Positions 46,546-60,354 of a DNA stretch of 64,000 bases are shown in pieces. The stretch comes from an uncultured Litorivicinus sp. (lineage in GTDB: Bacteria; Pseudomonadota; Gammaproteobacteria; Pseudomonadales; Litorivicinaceae): assembly GCA_902594275.1 (NCBI GenBank), contig CACJLQ010000003.1:1-64000 (forward strand), read 5' to 3'. How positions within the stretch are numbered: position 1 is the first letter of the stretch; every line of letters begins with the position of its first letter. The translations under genes were made by a program, and so were the position numbers. Under the pieces are notes generated by a model. The model saw nothing but the letters and a program-made list of their open reading frames with translations, made no database searches and had not been told where the DNA came from.

Positions 46546-46878
46546 TCAATCCTCCGCGGCGTCAATCTGACACATTAAAGGATGCTGATTTTCTTTCGCA
46601 TACTCAACCACATGCTCAGCCTTGGTTTCCGCAATGTCTTTGGGGTAAACCCCGCAGACTGCAGCACCCTTGGTGTGAACGGCTAGCATGATCTGCGTCG
46701 CCTTCTCCTGATCCATGTTAAAGAATAGTTCCAGCACATGAATCACAAATTCCATTGGCGTATAATCATCATTGAGCATAATGACTTTATACATCGATGG
46801 CTTTTTCAGTTCCGGCCGAGCGATCGCTAAACCGTAGTCCTCATCGGGCTCAAAACCTGGGATGTCTGGTTCGCTCAT
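46546..46878 (-). CDS. clpS: ClpA adaptor ClpS
   Basis: A 110-residue N-recognin that binds N-degrons and delivers them to ClpA. It shows [21 protein letters not shown], the [11 protein letters not shown] pocket and a final strand. The ATG at 46878 gives the family-typical start, while the longer frame to 46986 does not. Same order clpS-clpA as in relatives. Confidence 0.95.
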   Translation of the reverse strand: MSEPDIPGFEPDEDYGLAIARPELKKPSMYKVIMLNDDYTPMEFVIHVLELFFNMDQEKATQIMLAVHTKGAAVCGVYPKDIAETKAEHVVEYAKENQHPLMCQIDAAED

Positions 46879-46997
46879 TGACTCAAAACGTCCTTTCTTA
46901 CTCCATACTTTGATGGGGACTAAACTGGTCAAGTAAAGAGAAACATAACGGAAAATTTGATACCAATATTCTTCGCAAAAAATCATTCGCGATAACC

Positions 46998-47450
46998 ATG
47001 GTTTATCAATTCAATGTTGCACAAATTAAATATTCGAAGTACGCACTCGACATGCAATCCTTCTTGGATGCGGTTCCGCACATACAACGACTTGCAGAAT
47101 CGTCACCTGGCTTTATAAGGCGGGCTCTCAATGAAAACGATCCAATCGTTGGACAACGGCTGGGCTCAGATTTCATCGTCAACTTGTCCGCCTGGGAAAG
47201 CTTGGATGCGCTCTATGCGTTTGTTTTCAGCAAATCTCATCGACGAATCATGACAGCGCGTGACCACTGGTTCACACATGTCGGTCGAGCACTATCGGTT
47301 ACCTGGTTTGCGAACGATACACCTTACCCAACTTGGGATGAGGCCATTGATCGTCTTGAGATACTCTGGCACCAAGGTCAAACTCAAGATGCATTTGGCT
47401 ACAGTTGGGCATATCGACAAGGGCTAGTCATGCAGACATACCAAATTTGA
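46998..47450 (+). CDS. DUF3291 family protein (DABB fold)
   Basis: A 150-residue protein with the DUF3291 pattern: [11 protein letters not shown] start, [43 protein letters not shown] heme-degrading-type dimeric alpha/beta-barrel relative of unknown function. Divergent from clpS, convergent with icd. Confidence 0.85.
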   Translation: MVYQFNVAQIKYSKYALDMQSFLDAVPHIQRLAESSPGFIRRALNENDPIVGQRLGSDFIVNLSAWESLDALYAFVFSKSHRRIMTARDHWFTHVGRALSVTWFANDTPYPTWDEAIDRLEILWHQGQTQDAFGYSWAYRQGLVMQTYQI

Positions 47451-47454
47451 GCGA

Positions 47455-47490
47455 TAAAAAACCCCGGGAGCACGTGCTGCCAGGGTTTCC
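47455..47490. terminator. Bidirectional terminator between DUF3291 gene and icd
   Basis: AAACCC/GGGTTT arms with an inner AGCAC/GTGCT palindrome form a long hairpin, with A-runs on the left and T-rich sequence on the right, between two convergent genes. Confidence 0.75.
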
Positions 47491-47504
47491 ATGCAAGCGT
47501 CTGC

Positions 47505-48761
47505 TTACATGTGATTAATCATTTCCTGACCAAACCCAGAGCATGAGACGAGGGTCGCGTCATCCATCAAACGCTCGAAGTCATAAGTCACTTTCTTTGA
47601 TCCAATCGCACCTTCCATTCCGTCGATGATCAGGTCAGCCGCCTCGAACCATCCCAAGTGACGCAGCATCATTTCGGCAGACAAAATCAGTGAACCGGGA
47701 TTCACTTTATCTTGACCTGCATATTTCGGCGCTGTTCCGTGGGTCGCTTCAAAAATTGCAACTTCCGCACCGATGTTGGCCCCTGGTGCGATACCGATGC
47801 CACCAACTTGAGCCGCCAACGCATCCGACAGGTAGTCGCCGTTCAGGTTCAACGTCGCAATCGCGCTGTACTCAGCCGGCCGCAGAAGGATCTGCTGCAA
47901 CATAGCATCCGCGATTACATCTTTAATAACGATGTTATTACCAGTCTTAGGATTTGTCAGTGTACACCAAGGGCCGCCCTCAAGGAGGTTTGCACGAAAC
48001 TCTTCACGAGCGAGCTCGTAACCCCAATCTTTAAACGCACCTTCAGTGAATTTCATGATGTTGCCCTTGTGGACCAACGTCACACTCGGCAGATCATTAT
48101 CAATCGCATACTGCAATGTCCTGCGGACAAGCCGCTTGGTGCCCTCTTCCGATACAGGCTTGAAACCAATACCGCAGTTCTCTGGGAAACGGATTTTCGT
48201 GACTCCAAATTCGTTGCGAAGAATGTCTATCAGCTTATCCGCTTCTGGCGTTCCTGCCTGGTACTCGACTCCCGCATAAATGTCTTCAGAGTTCTCGCGA
48301 AAAATCACCATGTTGGTTTTTTCTGGCTCTTTCACAGGACTTGGAACACCCGTGAAATAACGCACAGGACGCAAGCACAGATACAAATCCAACTGTTGAC
48401 GTAATGCCACGTTCAACGACCGGATACCACCTCCAACTGGTGTAGTGAGAGGACCTTTGATACCGACTTTGTATTCTTTGAAGGCTTCTAGTGTTTCATC
48501 TGGGAGCCATTCGTCATCGCCGTATGTTGCGACCGACTTCTCACCACAAAACACTTCCATCCATGAAATGGACTTGGAACCACCGTAGGCCTTCTCCAAG
48601 GCTGCATTGACGACCTCAATCATTGGCGGGGTGATATCAACTCCGATACCATCGCCTTCAATAAATGGGATGATTGGGTTATTTGGAACGTTAAGCGATC
48701 CATCCTGGTTCACAGTGATCTTTCCGCCTGACGTCGGCACTTGGATGTGTTGGTATCCCAT
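47505..48761 (-). CDS. icd: Isocitrate dehydrogenase (NADP+)
   Basis: A 418-residue TCA-cycle enzyme making 2-oxoglutarate and NADPH. It shows [36 protein letters not shown] with the phosphorylatable Ser, [37 protein letters not shown] and [19 protein letters not shown]. Length and NADP-type Lys/Tyr region match E. coli Icd (416 residues). Divergent from rluE, as in E. coli. Confidence 0.97.
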   Translation of the reverse strand: MGYQHIQVPTSGGKITVNQDGSLNVPNNPIIPFIEGDGIGVDITPPMIEVVNAALEKAYGGSKSISWMEVFCGEKSVATYGDDEWLPDETLEAFKEYKVGIKGPLTTPVGGGIRSLNVALRQQLDLYLCLRPVRYFTGVPSPVKEPEKTNMVIFRENSEDIYAGVEYQAGTPEADKLIDILRNEFGVTKIRFPENCGIGFKPVSEEGTKRLVRRTLQYAIDNDLPSVTLVHKGNIMKFTEGAFKDWGYELAREEFRANLLEGGPWCTLTNPKTGNNIVIKDVIADAMLQQILLRPAEYSAIATLNLNGDYLSDALAAQVGGIGIAPGANIGAEVAIFEATHGTAPKYAGQDKVNPGSLILSAEMMLRHLGWFEAADLIIDGMEGAIGSKKVTYDFERLMDDATLVSCSGFGQEMINHM

Positions 48762-48863
48762 CCCTTTCTCCTATTGTGCTGAATCACGTTTATTTGCGGG
48801 TGCGGATCATACCATTGTTTTAGTCCGACCACTTCAGCGATTATCTTGTTCTTTGGGATAGGT

Positions 48864-49457
48864 ATGCTTGTATTGTTCTACAAACCCTTCGGAGTAATGT
48901 GTCAATTTAGCGGCGAGGACCTTACGTTAAAGAAGCATGTGCCGATCCCAGATGTTTATCCCGCGGGTCGGCTTGATAAAGACTCAGAGGGTTTGCTCGT
49001 TCTCACCGACGACGGACGTCTGCAAGATCGTCTGGCACATCCGAAATATGGCAAACACAAGGTCTATTGGGTTCAAGTCGATGGCACAATCGATGCACAG
49101 ACCTGTCAGCGACTAGAACAAGGGATACAACTGAACGACGGCCCGGCCCATGCGATTCGATGCCACCTAATTGACCCACCACCGCTTCCTGATCGCAACC
49201 CACCAGTTCGCTTTCGAAAAAATATCCCGACTAGCTGGATCGAAATGACCCTCAATGAGGGACGAAATCGCCAAGTCCGTCGGATGACCGCTGCCGTTGG
49301 ATTCCCTACGCTTCGACTGGTCCGCGTCACCATGGGTGATTATCAGTTAGGCGATTTATTGCCCGGCGAGTATCGAGTGATCGATGCAACTCGGGTAGAA
49401 TCTGCGCATGCAAAACAAAGACACCCAAGTCATCGTAGGCATGTCCGGCGGCGTTGA
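48864..49457 (+). CDS. rluE: 23S rRNA pseudouridine synthase RluE
   Basis: A 197-residue RsuA-family synthase that makes pseudouridine 2457 in 23S rRNA. The catalytic Asp is in [16 protein letters not shown] near residue 38, and [20 protein letters not shown] is typical. No S4 domain, as expected for RluE. The ATG at 48864 ([15 protein letters not shown]) is the family start. It overlaps mnmA by 50 bp. In E. coli nudJ lies between; it is absent here. Confidence 0.93.
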   Translation: MLVLFYKPFGVMCQFSGEDLTLKKHVPIPDVYPAGRLDKDSEGLLVLTDDGRLQDRLAHPKYGKHKVYWVQVDGTIDAQTCQRLEQGIQLNDGPAHAIRCHLIDPPPLPDRNPPVRFRKNIPTSWIEMTLNEGRNRQVRRMTAAVGFPTLRLVRVTMGDYQLGDLLPGEYRVIDATRVESAHAKQRHPSHRRHVRRR

Positions 49458-50485
49458 TTCCTCAGTCACAGCCTATCTACTCAAAGAACAAGGATATGCC
49501 GTTAGCGGTATGTTCATGAAAAACTGGGATGAAGATGATGGCACCGAGTATTGCACGGCAATTGCGGATCTCAAGGATGCAGAACAAGTTGCTGATACGC
49601 TCGGCGTTGAGCTCCATCGCGTCAACTTTACGGCCGAATATTGGGATGATGTGTTTAAACATTTCCTTTCCGAGGTGAACGCGGGCCGCACACCCAATCC
49701 CGATATTTTGTGTAACCGCGAAATTAAATTTCGCGCGTTCCTCGATTATGCCCGCGATCTCGGCGCTGATTCAATCGCAACCGGTCACTACGTGCGCCGA
49801 GTGGAGGGGAAAAATCCGCTATACCGCGGTCTTGATCGCAATAAAGATCAAAGCTATTTCCTCTGGGCGCTGACCGCTGAGCAGGTCAATGCGTCACTGT
49901 TCCCAGTTGGGGATTTGCTAAAACCCGAGGTTCGAGAAATCGCCGAAAGTCAGGGATTTATCACGGCTCGCAAAAAAGACTCGACCGGTATCTGTTTTAT
50001 CGGCGAGCGCAGGTTTAGCGATTTTCTAAAGACCTACGTCAAGCCAAAACCTGGCAACATCGTTACCGACTCAGGAGATATCATCGGGCGTCATGAGGGG
50101 CTCATGTTCTATACTCTCGGTCAACGCCAGGGACTCGGCATTGGTGGTCTAAAAAATTATTCGGCTGCGCCGTGGTTCGTCGCTGAAAAATGTCTTGAAA
50201 CCAATGATCTGATGGTTGTTCAAGGTACAAATCACCCGAAACTTTTGGCAAAAGGACTCACAGCACGTCAGATCAACTGGATTGGTGAGCCTCCAATCCT
50301 CCCCGGACGATTTACCGCCAAAGTGCGCTACCGGGCACCTGACGCACCCTGTGCGATTGAAATGCAGGGGTCTGATCTACACATAATTTTTGCGCAACCG
50401 GAACGTGCAGTCACACCCGGACAGTCGGTTGTAATCTATGATGGTGAAGTGTGTCTGGGTGGTGCTGTCATTGAGGAAGCGGTGT

Positions 50486-50493
<8 letters not shown>
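49408..50493 (+). CDS. mnmA: tRNA-specific 2-thiouridylase MnmA
   Basis: A 361-residue enzyme that puts sulfur at U34 of tRNA-Lys, -Glu and -Gln. PP-loop [16 protein letters not shown] at residues 10-25, catalytic Cys in [10 protein letters not shown] near residue 102 and second Cys in [10 protein letters not shown] near residue 200. It receives sulfur from TusE, whose gene lies 12.4 kb to the left. Stop overlaps hflD. Confidence 0.96.
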
Positions 50494-53608
<3,115 letters not shown>

Positions 53609-54532
53609 GGTCACTTGGGCAACGGCCCAAGGGGCACTCCAGTCGATCAGAACCCAAGTCTTTATCGAGGAGCAACAGATCGACCCCTCTGATGAGTGGG
53701 ACCCTGCTGATCAAGAGGCAATCCATTTGCTTGCTGAACGCGATTGTGAACCTGTGGGCTGTGCGCGCATCTTAGATCTCACAAAAATTGGCCGCATGGC
53801 GGTTTTGAAAGAAGTCCGACACAAAAACGTCGGTAGTAAATTATTACGAGCGGCAATCACAAAAATCCAAGAAGCAGGCAACACACCAATCCTTGGCGCA
53901 CAAATTACCGCAATGGGTTTTTATGCCAAGCATGGTTTCTTGCCAGACGGTCCGATCTTTGACGATGCGGGCATTCCACATCGAACCATGACACTAACAG
54001 GTGATCGGGAAAAAACGTTAATGCCCCTCGATGCCGAATCACTCCGCTTCGATACACCAACTTTGTTAGTCGCTATTGAGCCGCAGACCACAGATGGTGA
54101 AATGCGCATCAATCTCTTGAGACTCTCAGACGATGACGCCAGCTGGTTGACTCCAAGGCTTTGCTGCTATGCCACCACACATGGTGCACAGACACTCATT
54201 CTCGAGATCCCTGAAGGTGAAGTCCGTTTTCCTCTCGATCCACCAGAGCGTTTCGCATGCTCTTCCAAGGACTAGCAGCCAACCGGCCAATCACTGCCTC
54301 GATCCTCATCCAAGTCGTCGTTTGGGCAGTATTCACCAGTTCGATCGTTCGTTAGATCTCAATCATCTCAAACACTTTGGTGATATAGGCGCCTGGGCAG
54401 CCTTTTGATTGTCCCGCCACGCTTGCTCTTCAAAACGAGTCCGCGCGCCAAAGGTAATATTGATGAACTGATGGCGATAAGCAGTGAATCCATCCAAGAT
54501 GGTTTACGCCACCTGCTGTGGTGAATAAGTTT

Positions 54533-55177
54533 TCACGGTGTCGCGACACTCTGCCCGTATGTTTTTGCGCTAGTGAGAAAACGTTTTTCATTGTCGGTCG
54601 ATACCCGAGACAACACCGTATTTCGGTGGGGGAATCGACCAAAGCGCTCAATGATCGCTTTGTGTTCTAGCGCAAAATCCACAAATGACTGAAATCTTGG
54701 CTTGTCCTCATCTGGCGCCAGCTCAAGTAAATGAGTCATTCGTTGAACACACAATGCCTGGTCCGATAGCTGTTCACTATGCTCCAAAGGCATCAAGGCA
54801 AACACCTGCTGAATCAGCGGCAGGTCATCGAAAAGACCGGATGTTTGACCACGACGGGCCAGTTTCACCGCCCGCGAATCGCCAGAAAATGCGCGAGTCG
54901 TTCCACGAAAGATATTCCGGGTAAATTGATCAAGCAGGATAATCAGCGCCAGACGACTTTCCGGTTCACTTTCCCAATCTTTAAGGCCACCTGCCAGCGC
55001 AAGCTCAACACGATGCCCAAATCGTTGACCAATCTCTCGATCAACTTGATCACCGCCCACGAACCAACGTTTGTCCTGCTTTTCTGCAAGATTTCCACTG
55101 GCGTATTCGGTAAACCAGTAATCCAGGACCTGTCGAGCGACTTGGCTCGAGACAACATCATCCATGTGTTCGCTCAT
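54533..55177 (-). CDS. DUF924 family protein
   Basis: A 214-residue helical TPR-like protein with the DUF924 signature: VLDYWFTEYASGNLAEKQDKRW start, LALIILLDQFTRNIFRGT, PLEHSEQL and ERFGRFPHRNTVLSR. The family is widespread and without known function. 49 bp after the DUF4892 gene on the same strand. Confidence 0.9.
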   Translation of the reverse strand: MSEHMDDVVSSQVARQVLDYWFTEYASGNLAEKQDKRWFVGGDQVDREIGQRFGHRVELALAGGLKDWESEPESRLALIILLDQFTRNIFRGTTRAFSGDSRAVKLARRGQTSGLFDDLPLIQQVFALMPLEHSEQLSDQALCVQRMTHLLELAPDEDKPRFQSFVDFALEHKAIIERFGRFPHRNTVLSRVSTDNEKRFLTSAKTYGQSVATP

Positions 55178-55226
55178 TCCGCGCTCAGTGTATCCACCAA
55201 ATCCTTCTCATCGCTAGTCGAATCAC

Positions 55227-56105
55227 CTACCGAAATTTGACGATTTCAACTCGATCTGGCGATAAGCCGGCCGGAGCAACGAGTGGTCCGAAGCCATAGG
55301 CTTTCTTGATCATGAGTCCGGACTCACGAAGCAATGTCTGAACATGCTCGGCACGAGCGGATGATTGTGCTAGGGCATCCTCGAGCGACCCACCGGGCGT
55401 CACCGCACAATACGCGATAATCGCGAGTTCATCTGTGCCTAGCGACTTCAAATCCGATGCGATGGCCAGAATCGCTGCACGGCTCTCAGGACTCACCCGA
55501 TTCCCTGCAAATTCGACAGGTAGAATAACACGACCCTCCTGTTGAAGCGTCTGTACCCCCTGAAATCGAGGTTCCTCCACGCCGGGCTCAACTAACCGAA
55601 GATGCACATATTGACGCCGGTTACCGCGCTCAATCCCATAGGCCGACAGATATCGATCAGTGGCACCTGGTAATTTGGCTGCGAAATAGATTTGATTACT
55701 GTTAGGACCATAAAGCTCCCGAACTTGAAATAACGAGTTAGCCCACAATCCACTAACACCACAGCCTCGACTATCGCATGAAAATAAAATCTCGGCGTTC
55801 TGGCCCATCAGTCTGTTTTCAAGAGTTTCCATAAAGGATTGATACGCTTCCCGGGGGCCTAATTGATAGGTGATATCGATCACGTGACCTTCAATATCCA
55901 GTTCCTTATCAATTACAAGTCGATTGTTGACCCGCTCAACCCGTTCTAATGGAAACCGTATCGCTGATTGCACTCCCTCGCTGTAACGAATTATTTCTGC
56001 ACCAAGTGGGCGTATCACTTCAGGAAGATCAGCCGATCCCGGTGTATCGGCAGCAATCGATTCGTGTGATAGCAACATCGAAACCAACAAAATCCATCTC
56101 TTCAT
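55227..56105 (-). CDS. DUF4892 family secreted protein with OmpA-like C-terminus
   Basis: A 292-residue protein from the ATG at 56105 with a signal peptide (residues 1-19). The N-terminal DUF4892 part holds the Cys pair in FSCDSRGCGVSGLW, and the last 90 residues look OmpA-like (RVILPVEFAGNRVSPESRAA ... DALAQSSARAEHVQTLL). It may contact peptidoglycan. Coupled to the hydrolase gene by ATGA. Confidence 0.85.
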   Translation of the reverse strand: MKRWILLVSMLLSHESIAADTPGSADLPEVIRPLGAEIIRYSEGVQSAIRFPLERVERVNNRLVIDKELDIEGHVIDITYQLGPREAYQSFMETLENRLMGQNAEILFSCDSRGCGVSGLWANSLFQVRELYGPNSNQIYFAAKLPGATDRYLSAYGIERGNRRQYVHLRLVEPGVEEPRFQGVQTLQQEGRVILPVEFAGNRVSPESRAAILAIASDLKSLGTDELAIIAYCAVTPGGSLEDALAQSSARAEHVQTLLRESGLMIKKAYGFGPLVAPAGLSPDRVEIVKFR

Positions 56106-56950
56106 AAGCCCGAATGCCTCTCTAATAACCATGTTGCAATGGCGCCTTCTGCGCCCTCCAAGTGAAGATGGTGACCACCTTGTAAAGTTTCCACCCCAAT
56201 ATCAGGACAAAGTTCGATTCTGTCGGGGAGAAACAGAGGATCTTTAAAAAACCCTTGATCTCCAAGAACCAACGAAACAGGCATTTCAAGCCGACGAATG
56301 AAAACTTGAATCTGTGATTCATCGAGTCGAAACAGCGGTGGCAAAGTGAGATACTGATCACTCGCCCAAGTCCAACCACCCGGACTTTTCACCAGTCCTC
56401 GTCGCACAATCGGCTCCGCGGCTTGCCAACTGAGTGGAACCACTGCACCTCTCACACGCGCCTCAATCGCCGCATCGACCGACGCATACACTGGCTTTTG
56501 GCGGGCACTCACTCGCTGTAGCTGATCGGTCGCTTTGCGTAACAATTCAGGCGCCTCTCCATCAGGGTAAGTCCAAGGCCCCAATCCCTCAACCAACCAC
56601 AAGGCTTGGATGCGCTCTGGATAGGCACTTGCAACCAATGTCGCAACAGCAGCACCCATCGAGTGTCCGAGCAGTACTGCTTGCTCCCAACCCAAGGCAT
56701 CGAGTATCCCGATGACATCCGGTACACCATCCCAGATGTGATACGGACGATTTAGATGATTGGTCATTCCATGACCACGTTGATCGACTGCGATCACTCG
56801 ACAGCCCGATAAAAGTGGCCCGAGGCAAGTGAAGGATGCCGCGTTATCGAGCCAGCCATGTAACGCCAGTACCGGAATTCCGTCCGCTGGACCAAAACAG
56901 AGCCCATGGAAGGTTAACCCGGCGACTTCAAAACGAATGGATTCAGTCAT
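56102..56950 (-). CDS. Alpha/beta hydrolase
   Basis: A 282-residue alpha/beta hydrolase from the ATG at 56950. Oxyanion LHGWLDNAASF near residue 28, nucleophile elbow LLGHSMGAAVAT near residue 99, and His in GGHHLHLEG near the end. It starts inside the sixA stop (TGATG) and overlaps the DUF4892 gene. Substrate not known. Confidence 0.9.
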   Translation of the reverse strand: MTESIRFEVAGLTFHGLCFGPADGIPVLALHGWLDNAASFTCLGPLLSGCRVIAVDQRGHGMTNHLNRPYHIWDGVPDVIGILDALGWEQAVLLGHSMGAAVATLVASAYPERIQALWLVEGLGPWTYPDGEAPELLRKATDQLQRVSARQKPVYASVDAAIEARVRGAVVPLSWQAAEPIVRRGLVKSPGGWTWASDQYLTLPPLFRLDESQIQVFIRRLEMPVSLVLGDQGFFKDPLFLPDRIELCPDIGVETLQGGHHLHLEGAEGAIATWLLERHSGL

Positions 56951-57417
56951 CAGGGTTGATACGCCCCCACCAAAGTAGCTGATCCCCGTAAAAAGGTCTC
57001 CAAGGCCAAGACGTATGCTGTTGCTGGAGCGGCGCGGGGGTGCACATCGGCGTTCGCGTTTGCTTCGGTCAAATGACCGACGATCTGCGTCAATATTGGC
57101 TGATGAAAAACAAATAAACCCTGATTTGTTGCATGCTGCTCGATGGTAGCCACCGCTTCTGCCCAATCATCTTCCGGTGTGATTCCTTGTAGCACCTGCG
57201 GTTTTATCGCTAACCCAAGCGCACGGATGACAAGCTCCGAAGTCTGCTGCGCCCGAATCCGTGTCGAACAAAATACTGTTTGAGGTATCCAGCCGGCTTT
57301 CTTGAGTTGGGTTCCAGTATTCGATGCCTCTCCTTTCCCATTGGGCGTCAATATGCGATCACCATCGTTCGGTGCAAATGGAACCGCCTCACCATGGCGC
57401 ATTAAAATGATGTTCAT
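56950..57417 (-). CDS. sixA: Phosphohistidine phosphatase SixA
   Basis: A 155-residue histidine phosphatase. The RHG motif lies in IILMRHGEAVPFAPND at the start (ATG at 57417, with AAGGAGAGG), and STRIRAQQTSELV follows. In place of the usual later GHNP-type site it reads VFHQPIL, with the conserved second His. SixA acts on phospho-His of signalling proteins such as the nitrogen PTS. Divergent from xthA with 55 bp between. Confidence 0.85.
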   Translation of the reverse strand: MNIILMRHGEAVPFAPNDGDRILTPNGKGEASNTGTQLKKAGWIPQTVFCSTRIRAQQTSELVIRALGLAIKPQVLQGITPEDDWAEAVATIEQHATNQGLFVFHQPILTQIVGHLTEANANADVHPRAAPATAYVLALETFLRGSATLVGAYQP

Positions 57418-57472
57418 TGAGCCTCTCCTTAGACCTGATAGTATGCGGGCAAACCAGAGCAGAAAAGACCCT

Positions 57473-58285
57473 ATGAAAATTGTCTCATTCAATATCAACG
57501 GAATTCGCGCACGGATTCACCAGCTCGAAGCGCTCAAACAGCACCTGGATCCAGACGTGATCGGCCTCCAGGAGGTGAAGGTTGCCGATGAACAATTTCC
57601 GTTCGAGGATCTCGAATTTTTAAATTATCGCTTCGATACCCATGGTCAAAAAGGACATTATGGTGTTGCGCTTGCGTCAAAACCTGAACCGCTCAAAATC
57701 ACTCGTGGCTATTCGACAGATGCCGATGATGCACAACGACGAATGATCCGTGGTGTCTATGCGCTCGCCGATGGAACTGAAGTCACCGTGTTTAATGGCT
57801 ACTTCCCGCAGGGTGAATCTCGCAATCACCCGGTCAAATTCCCAGCGAAAGAGGCGTTTTATTGCGACTTACTGATGACGCTGAATACAGAATACTCACC
57901 CACTGATCACATTGTGGTCATGGGTGACTTCAACATTGCGCCTGTCGATAACGATATCGGCATCACTGATGATGCAAAAAAGCGTTGGTTGAGAACCGGA
58001 AAATCATCGTTCCTTCCTGAAGAACGCGAGTGGTTCCAACAACTGATCAATTGGGGAGTGGTTGATAGCTGGCGTTCTGTGAATCCGGGGATTGATGATC
58101 GATACAGCTGGTTTGATTACCGTTCCCGAGGCTTCGAAGATGATCCCAAACGTGGACTTCGCATCGATCACATTTTGGTTTCCAGACCGTTAATCGAGCG
58201 GATGACAGATTGCGGGATCGATTACACATTACGGGCGATGGAAAAACCATCCGATCACTGCCCCGTGTGGATTACTGTTGAATAG
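57473..58285 (+). CDS. xthA: Exodeoxyribonuclease III
   Basis: A 270-residue AP endonuclease/exonuclease. MKIVSFNINGIRARIHQLEA start, GLQEVKVADEQFP (metal Glu), GYFPQGE, VMGDFNIAP and SDHCPVWITVE at the end are typical. It repairs abasic sites. The ATG at 57473 is the family start; upstream frames run into sixA. Confidence 0.96.
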   Translation: MKIVSFNINGIRARIHQLEALKQHLDPDVIGLQEVKVADEQFPFEDLEFLNYRFDTHGQKGHYGVALASKPEPLKITRGYSTDADDAQRRMIRGVYALADGTEVTVFNGYFPQGESRNHPVKFPAKEAFYCDLLMTLNTEYSPTDHIVVMGDFNIAPVDNDIGITDDAKKRWLRTGKSSFLPEEREWFQQLINWGVVDSWRSVNPGIDDRYSWFDYRSRGFEDDPKRGLRIDHILVSRPLIERMTDCGIDYTLRAMEKPSDHCPVWITVE

Positions 58286-58420
58286 TAGTCGCTTGAGGAC
58301 GTGTGTCGGCGAAAAATCGAAGTCACGATTGGATCGCACACGTTCAATCGACTCTTTGTACAACGGGTGTGATTTGAAAGGGTTTGACGCCTCACCGGAT
58401 GAAAATTCAGCATAAATCAC
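58229..58420 (-). CDS. Possible small ORF overlapping the xthA 3' end
   Basis: A 63-codon minus-strand frame from a GTG, with coding-like composition (NPFKSHPLYKESIERVRSNR). Its last 57 nt overlap xthA. The open frame extends about 20 codons further upstream without a good start. Could be a gene remnant or a chance frame. Confidence 0.25.
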   Translation of the reverse strand: MIYAEFSSGEASNPFKSHPLYKESIERVRSNRDFDFSPTHVLKRLLFNSNPHGAVIGWFFHRP

Positions 58421-58686
58421 AACGTCAACTTCTTTCGAGTTCTTGTCTAATTTTTCGTTGAGTCACACCTCAACGAGGTCTGCATGCGGAATTTTTTCCA
58501 GAATTTCAGTCCCTCGAACACTACATCCAGTCGGCTGGATTGGGCTGAGAAAAAGACAAAATGTCGGATCATGAAGGGTCTCGCCTCGTATTGTTCTACG
58601 AAAGTCATTTTGCACATGCTGTGTGCAATGCATCATCATAGCCGATTGACCGAATCAGCTTACAGAAAGATAAGGACTCACACACC
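58286..58686. other. Upstream region of the propionyl-CoA operon
   Basis: About 400 bp between xthA and the carboxyltransferase gene, with only the doubtful minus-strand frame in its left part. It must hold the promoter of the operon. I found no clear operator or riboswitch by eye. Confidence 0.4.
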
Positions 58687-60354
58687 ATGGTTGGATCCGC
58701 CAAAAGCGCCCGTCTCACCAATCCTTTTCAGACACCCGAAGAAAAGCGATTTGAGATTCCTGGAGAACTAGCTCGCGAACCGGGCATCTATGAGGATGCT
58801 CTGAGAGCCAGCTGGGAACTCCAGCAACGTCCAAAAGGTGCACCTGTTGCCGCCATCGAGCGCCAGCATCAGAAAAATCGGATGACGGTTTGGGAACGAA
58901 TCAGACTACTGGTCGATGAAGAACCAAACATTCTCTTCCAGAACTGGGGACCCAATTTAGACGGTGCAAGCCTTGTGACCGCGCTCGCCAAAGTCGGTGG
59001 ACGCGATGTTGCCGTCTATGGCCATGACTTCACCGTCCGTGCAGGTTCCATGGATGCAACCAATGGATCAAAACTCGCTCAGCTTTTTGAAACGGCCGGA
59101 AAACTTGGAATCCCCGTGATTGGCTTCAACGACTCTGCCGGCGCCTACGTTCCTGCTGGCGTCGGTGGCCTGGATGGCTATGCTGAAGCGTTCCGAGCCT
59201 TACGAGAGATCTCGGGACGCGTGCCATCAATCATGTGCATGTTCGGATTCAATGCAGGCGGCGGATCGTACCTGCCGCGCCAAGGCTCTTTTGTGATCCA
59301 GCCCAATACAACATTCTTTGGTCTCACTGGTCCCGCAGTTATCAAAAGCGTGCTCGGTGAAGATGTCACGCCCGATGAGCTCGGTGGACCCAATGTTCAC
59401 AGCCAGACAGGCGTCACAGATTTCGTGGTAGAGGATGAAGTTCAGGCAATCCGCAAAGTTCGTCGATTACTTCGGTTCTTGCCGTCAAATAACGAAACCA
59501 TGGCACCTTTCCAGTCAACGTCTGATCCAATTTCACGCAAGACATGGGATGCCGATATTCTTTTAAGCCGGGCATTCAATTCGCCCAGTGGTTTTAACAC
59601 ACCACTGGATGTCACGATCATGATTCAACAGATTTGTGATCACGGCGACTTCTACGAGTTCCAACCAAATCGCGCGCGCAATACGATCTGTGCATTTGGT
59701 CGTATTGGCGGACACGTGATTGGATTTTGTGCAAACAACTCGGCTGTTGCCTCCGGTCAAATCGATATTGATGCTGCCCTGAAAAATGCCCGTTTCATCC
59801 GTTTCTGCAATCTTTACAACATCCCGATGTTGTTTATGGAAGACACCACGGGATTCCTCCCAGGCCGTGACCAGGAAAGCCGTGGAATCGTCCAGGCTGG
59901 CCGCGCCATGCTTGATTCCATCATCGATCTTCGGGTGCCGCGCTTCCTTCTCATCATCCGCAATGCATTCGGTGGTGCGTATGCCGCGTTTAATAACTAC
60001 AAACTCGGCGCCGATATGGTCTTTGCACTGCCAACCACACGACTCGCTGTCATGGGACCGGCAGGCAAAGAATTTGTTTACAAGGATGAATTGAAAGCCA
60101 TCCGGCTTGAAGCCAAAAATCGGGCAGCCAAGGGTGATTCTGACGCCGCAAACTGGCTCAAAGAGCAAGAAACTCTTCTCAGCCAACGCTATGAGACCGA
60201 ACTGATGAACCCGAGAGAGGCTTTGTCGCTCGGATCCATCAGTCAAATTGTGATGCCACAGGATCTGCGACATACGCTTGGTGAAAACTTCATCCGCTAC
60301 ATCAAGGCATACCAGCCAAAACCGATGACTGCGATCCAGAGGGAGTTCCACTAA
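58687..60354 (+). CDS. Propionyl-/acyl-CoA carboxylase, carboxyltransferase subunit
   Basis: A 555-residue PccB-like subunit that carboxylates propionyl-CoA (or another acyl-CoA) with carboxybiotin. The crotonase-like halves show [20 protein letters not shown] (oxyanion site), [18 protein letters not shown] and, in the second half, [33 protein letters not shown] and [21 protein letters not shown]. It is about 40 residues longer than usual PccB because of the N-terminus. The acyl substrate is inferred from the mutase gene downstream. Its stop overlaps the biotin carboxylase gene by 1 nt (TAATG). Confidence 0.9.
   Translation: MVGSAKSARLTNPFQTPEEKRFEIPGELAREPGIYEDALRASWELQQRPKGAPVAAIERQHQKNRMTVWERIRLLVDEEPNILFQNWGPNLDGASLVTALAKVGGRDVAVYGHDFTVRAGSMDATNGSKLAQLFETAGKLGIPVIGFNDSAGAYVPAGVGGLDGYAEAFRALREISGRVPSIMCMFGFNAGGGSYLPRQGSFVIQPNTTFFGLTGPAVIKSVLGEDVTPDELGGPNVHSQTGVTDFVVEDEVQAIRKVRRLLRFLPSNNETMAPFQSTSDPISRKTWDADILLSRAFNSPSGFNTPLDVTIMIQQICDHGDFYEFQPNRARNTICAFGRIGGHVIGFCANNSAVASGQIDIDAALKNARFIRFCNLYNIPMLFMEDTTGFLPGRDQESRGIVQAGRAMLDSIIDLRVPRFLLIIRNAFGGAYAAFNNYKLGADMVFALPTTRLAVMGPAGKEFVYKDELKAIRLEAKNRAAKGDSDAANWLKEQETLLSQRYETELMNPREALSLGSISQIVMPQDLRHTLGENFIRYIKAYQPKPMTAIQREFH

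Noticed and set aside
48046-48404. Plus-strand frames inside icd
   Set aside because: Antisense to a highly conserved full-length gene.
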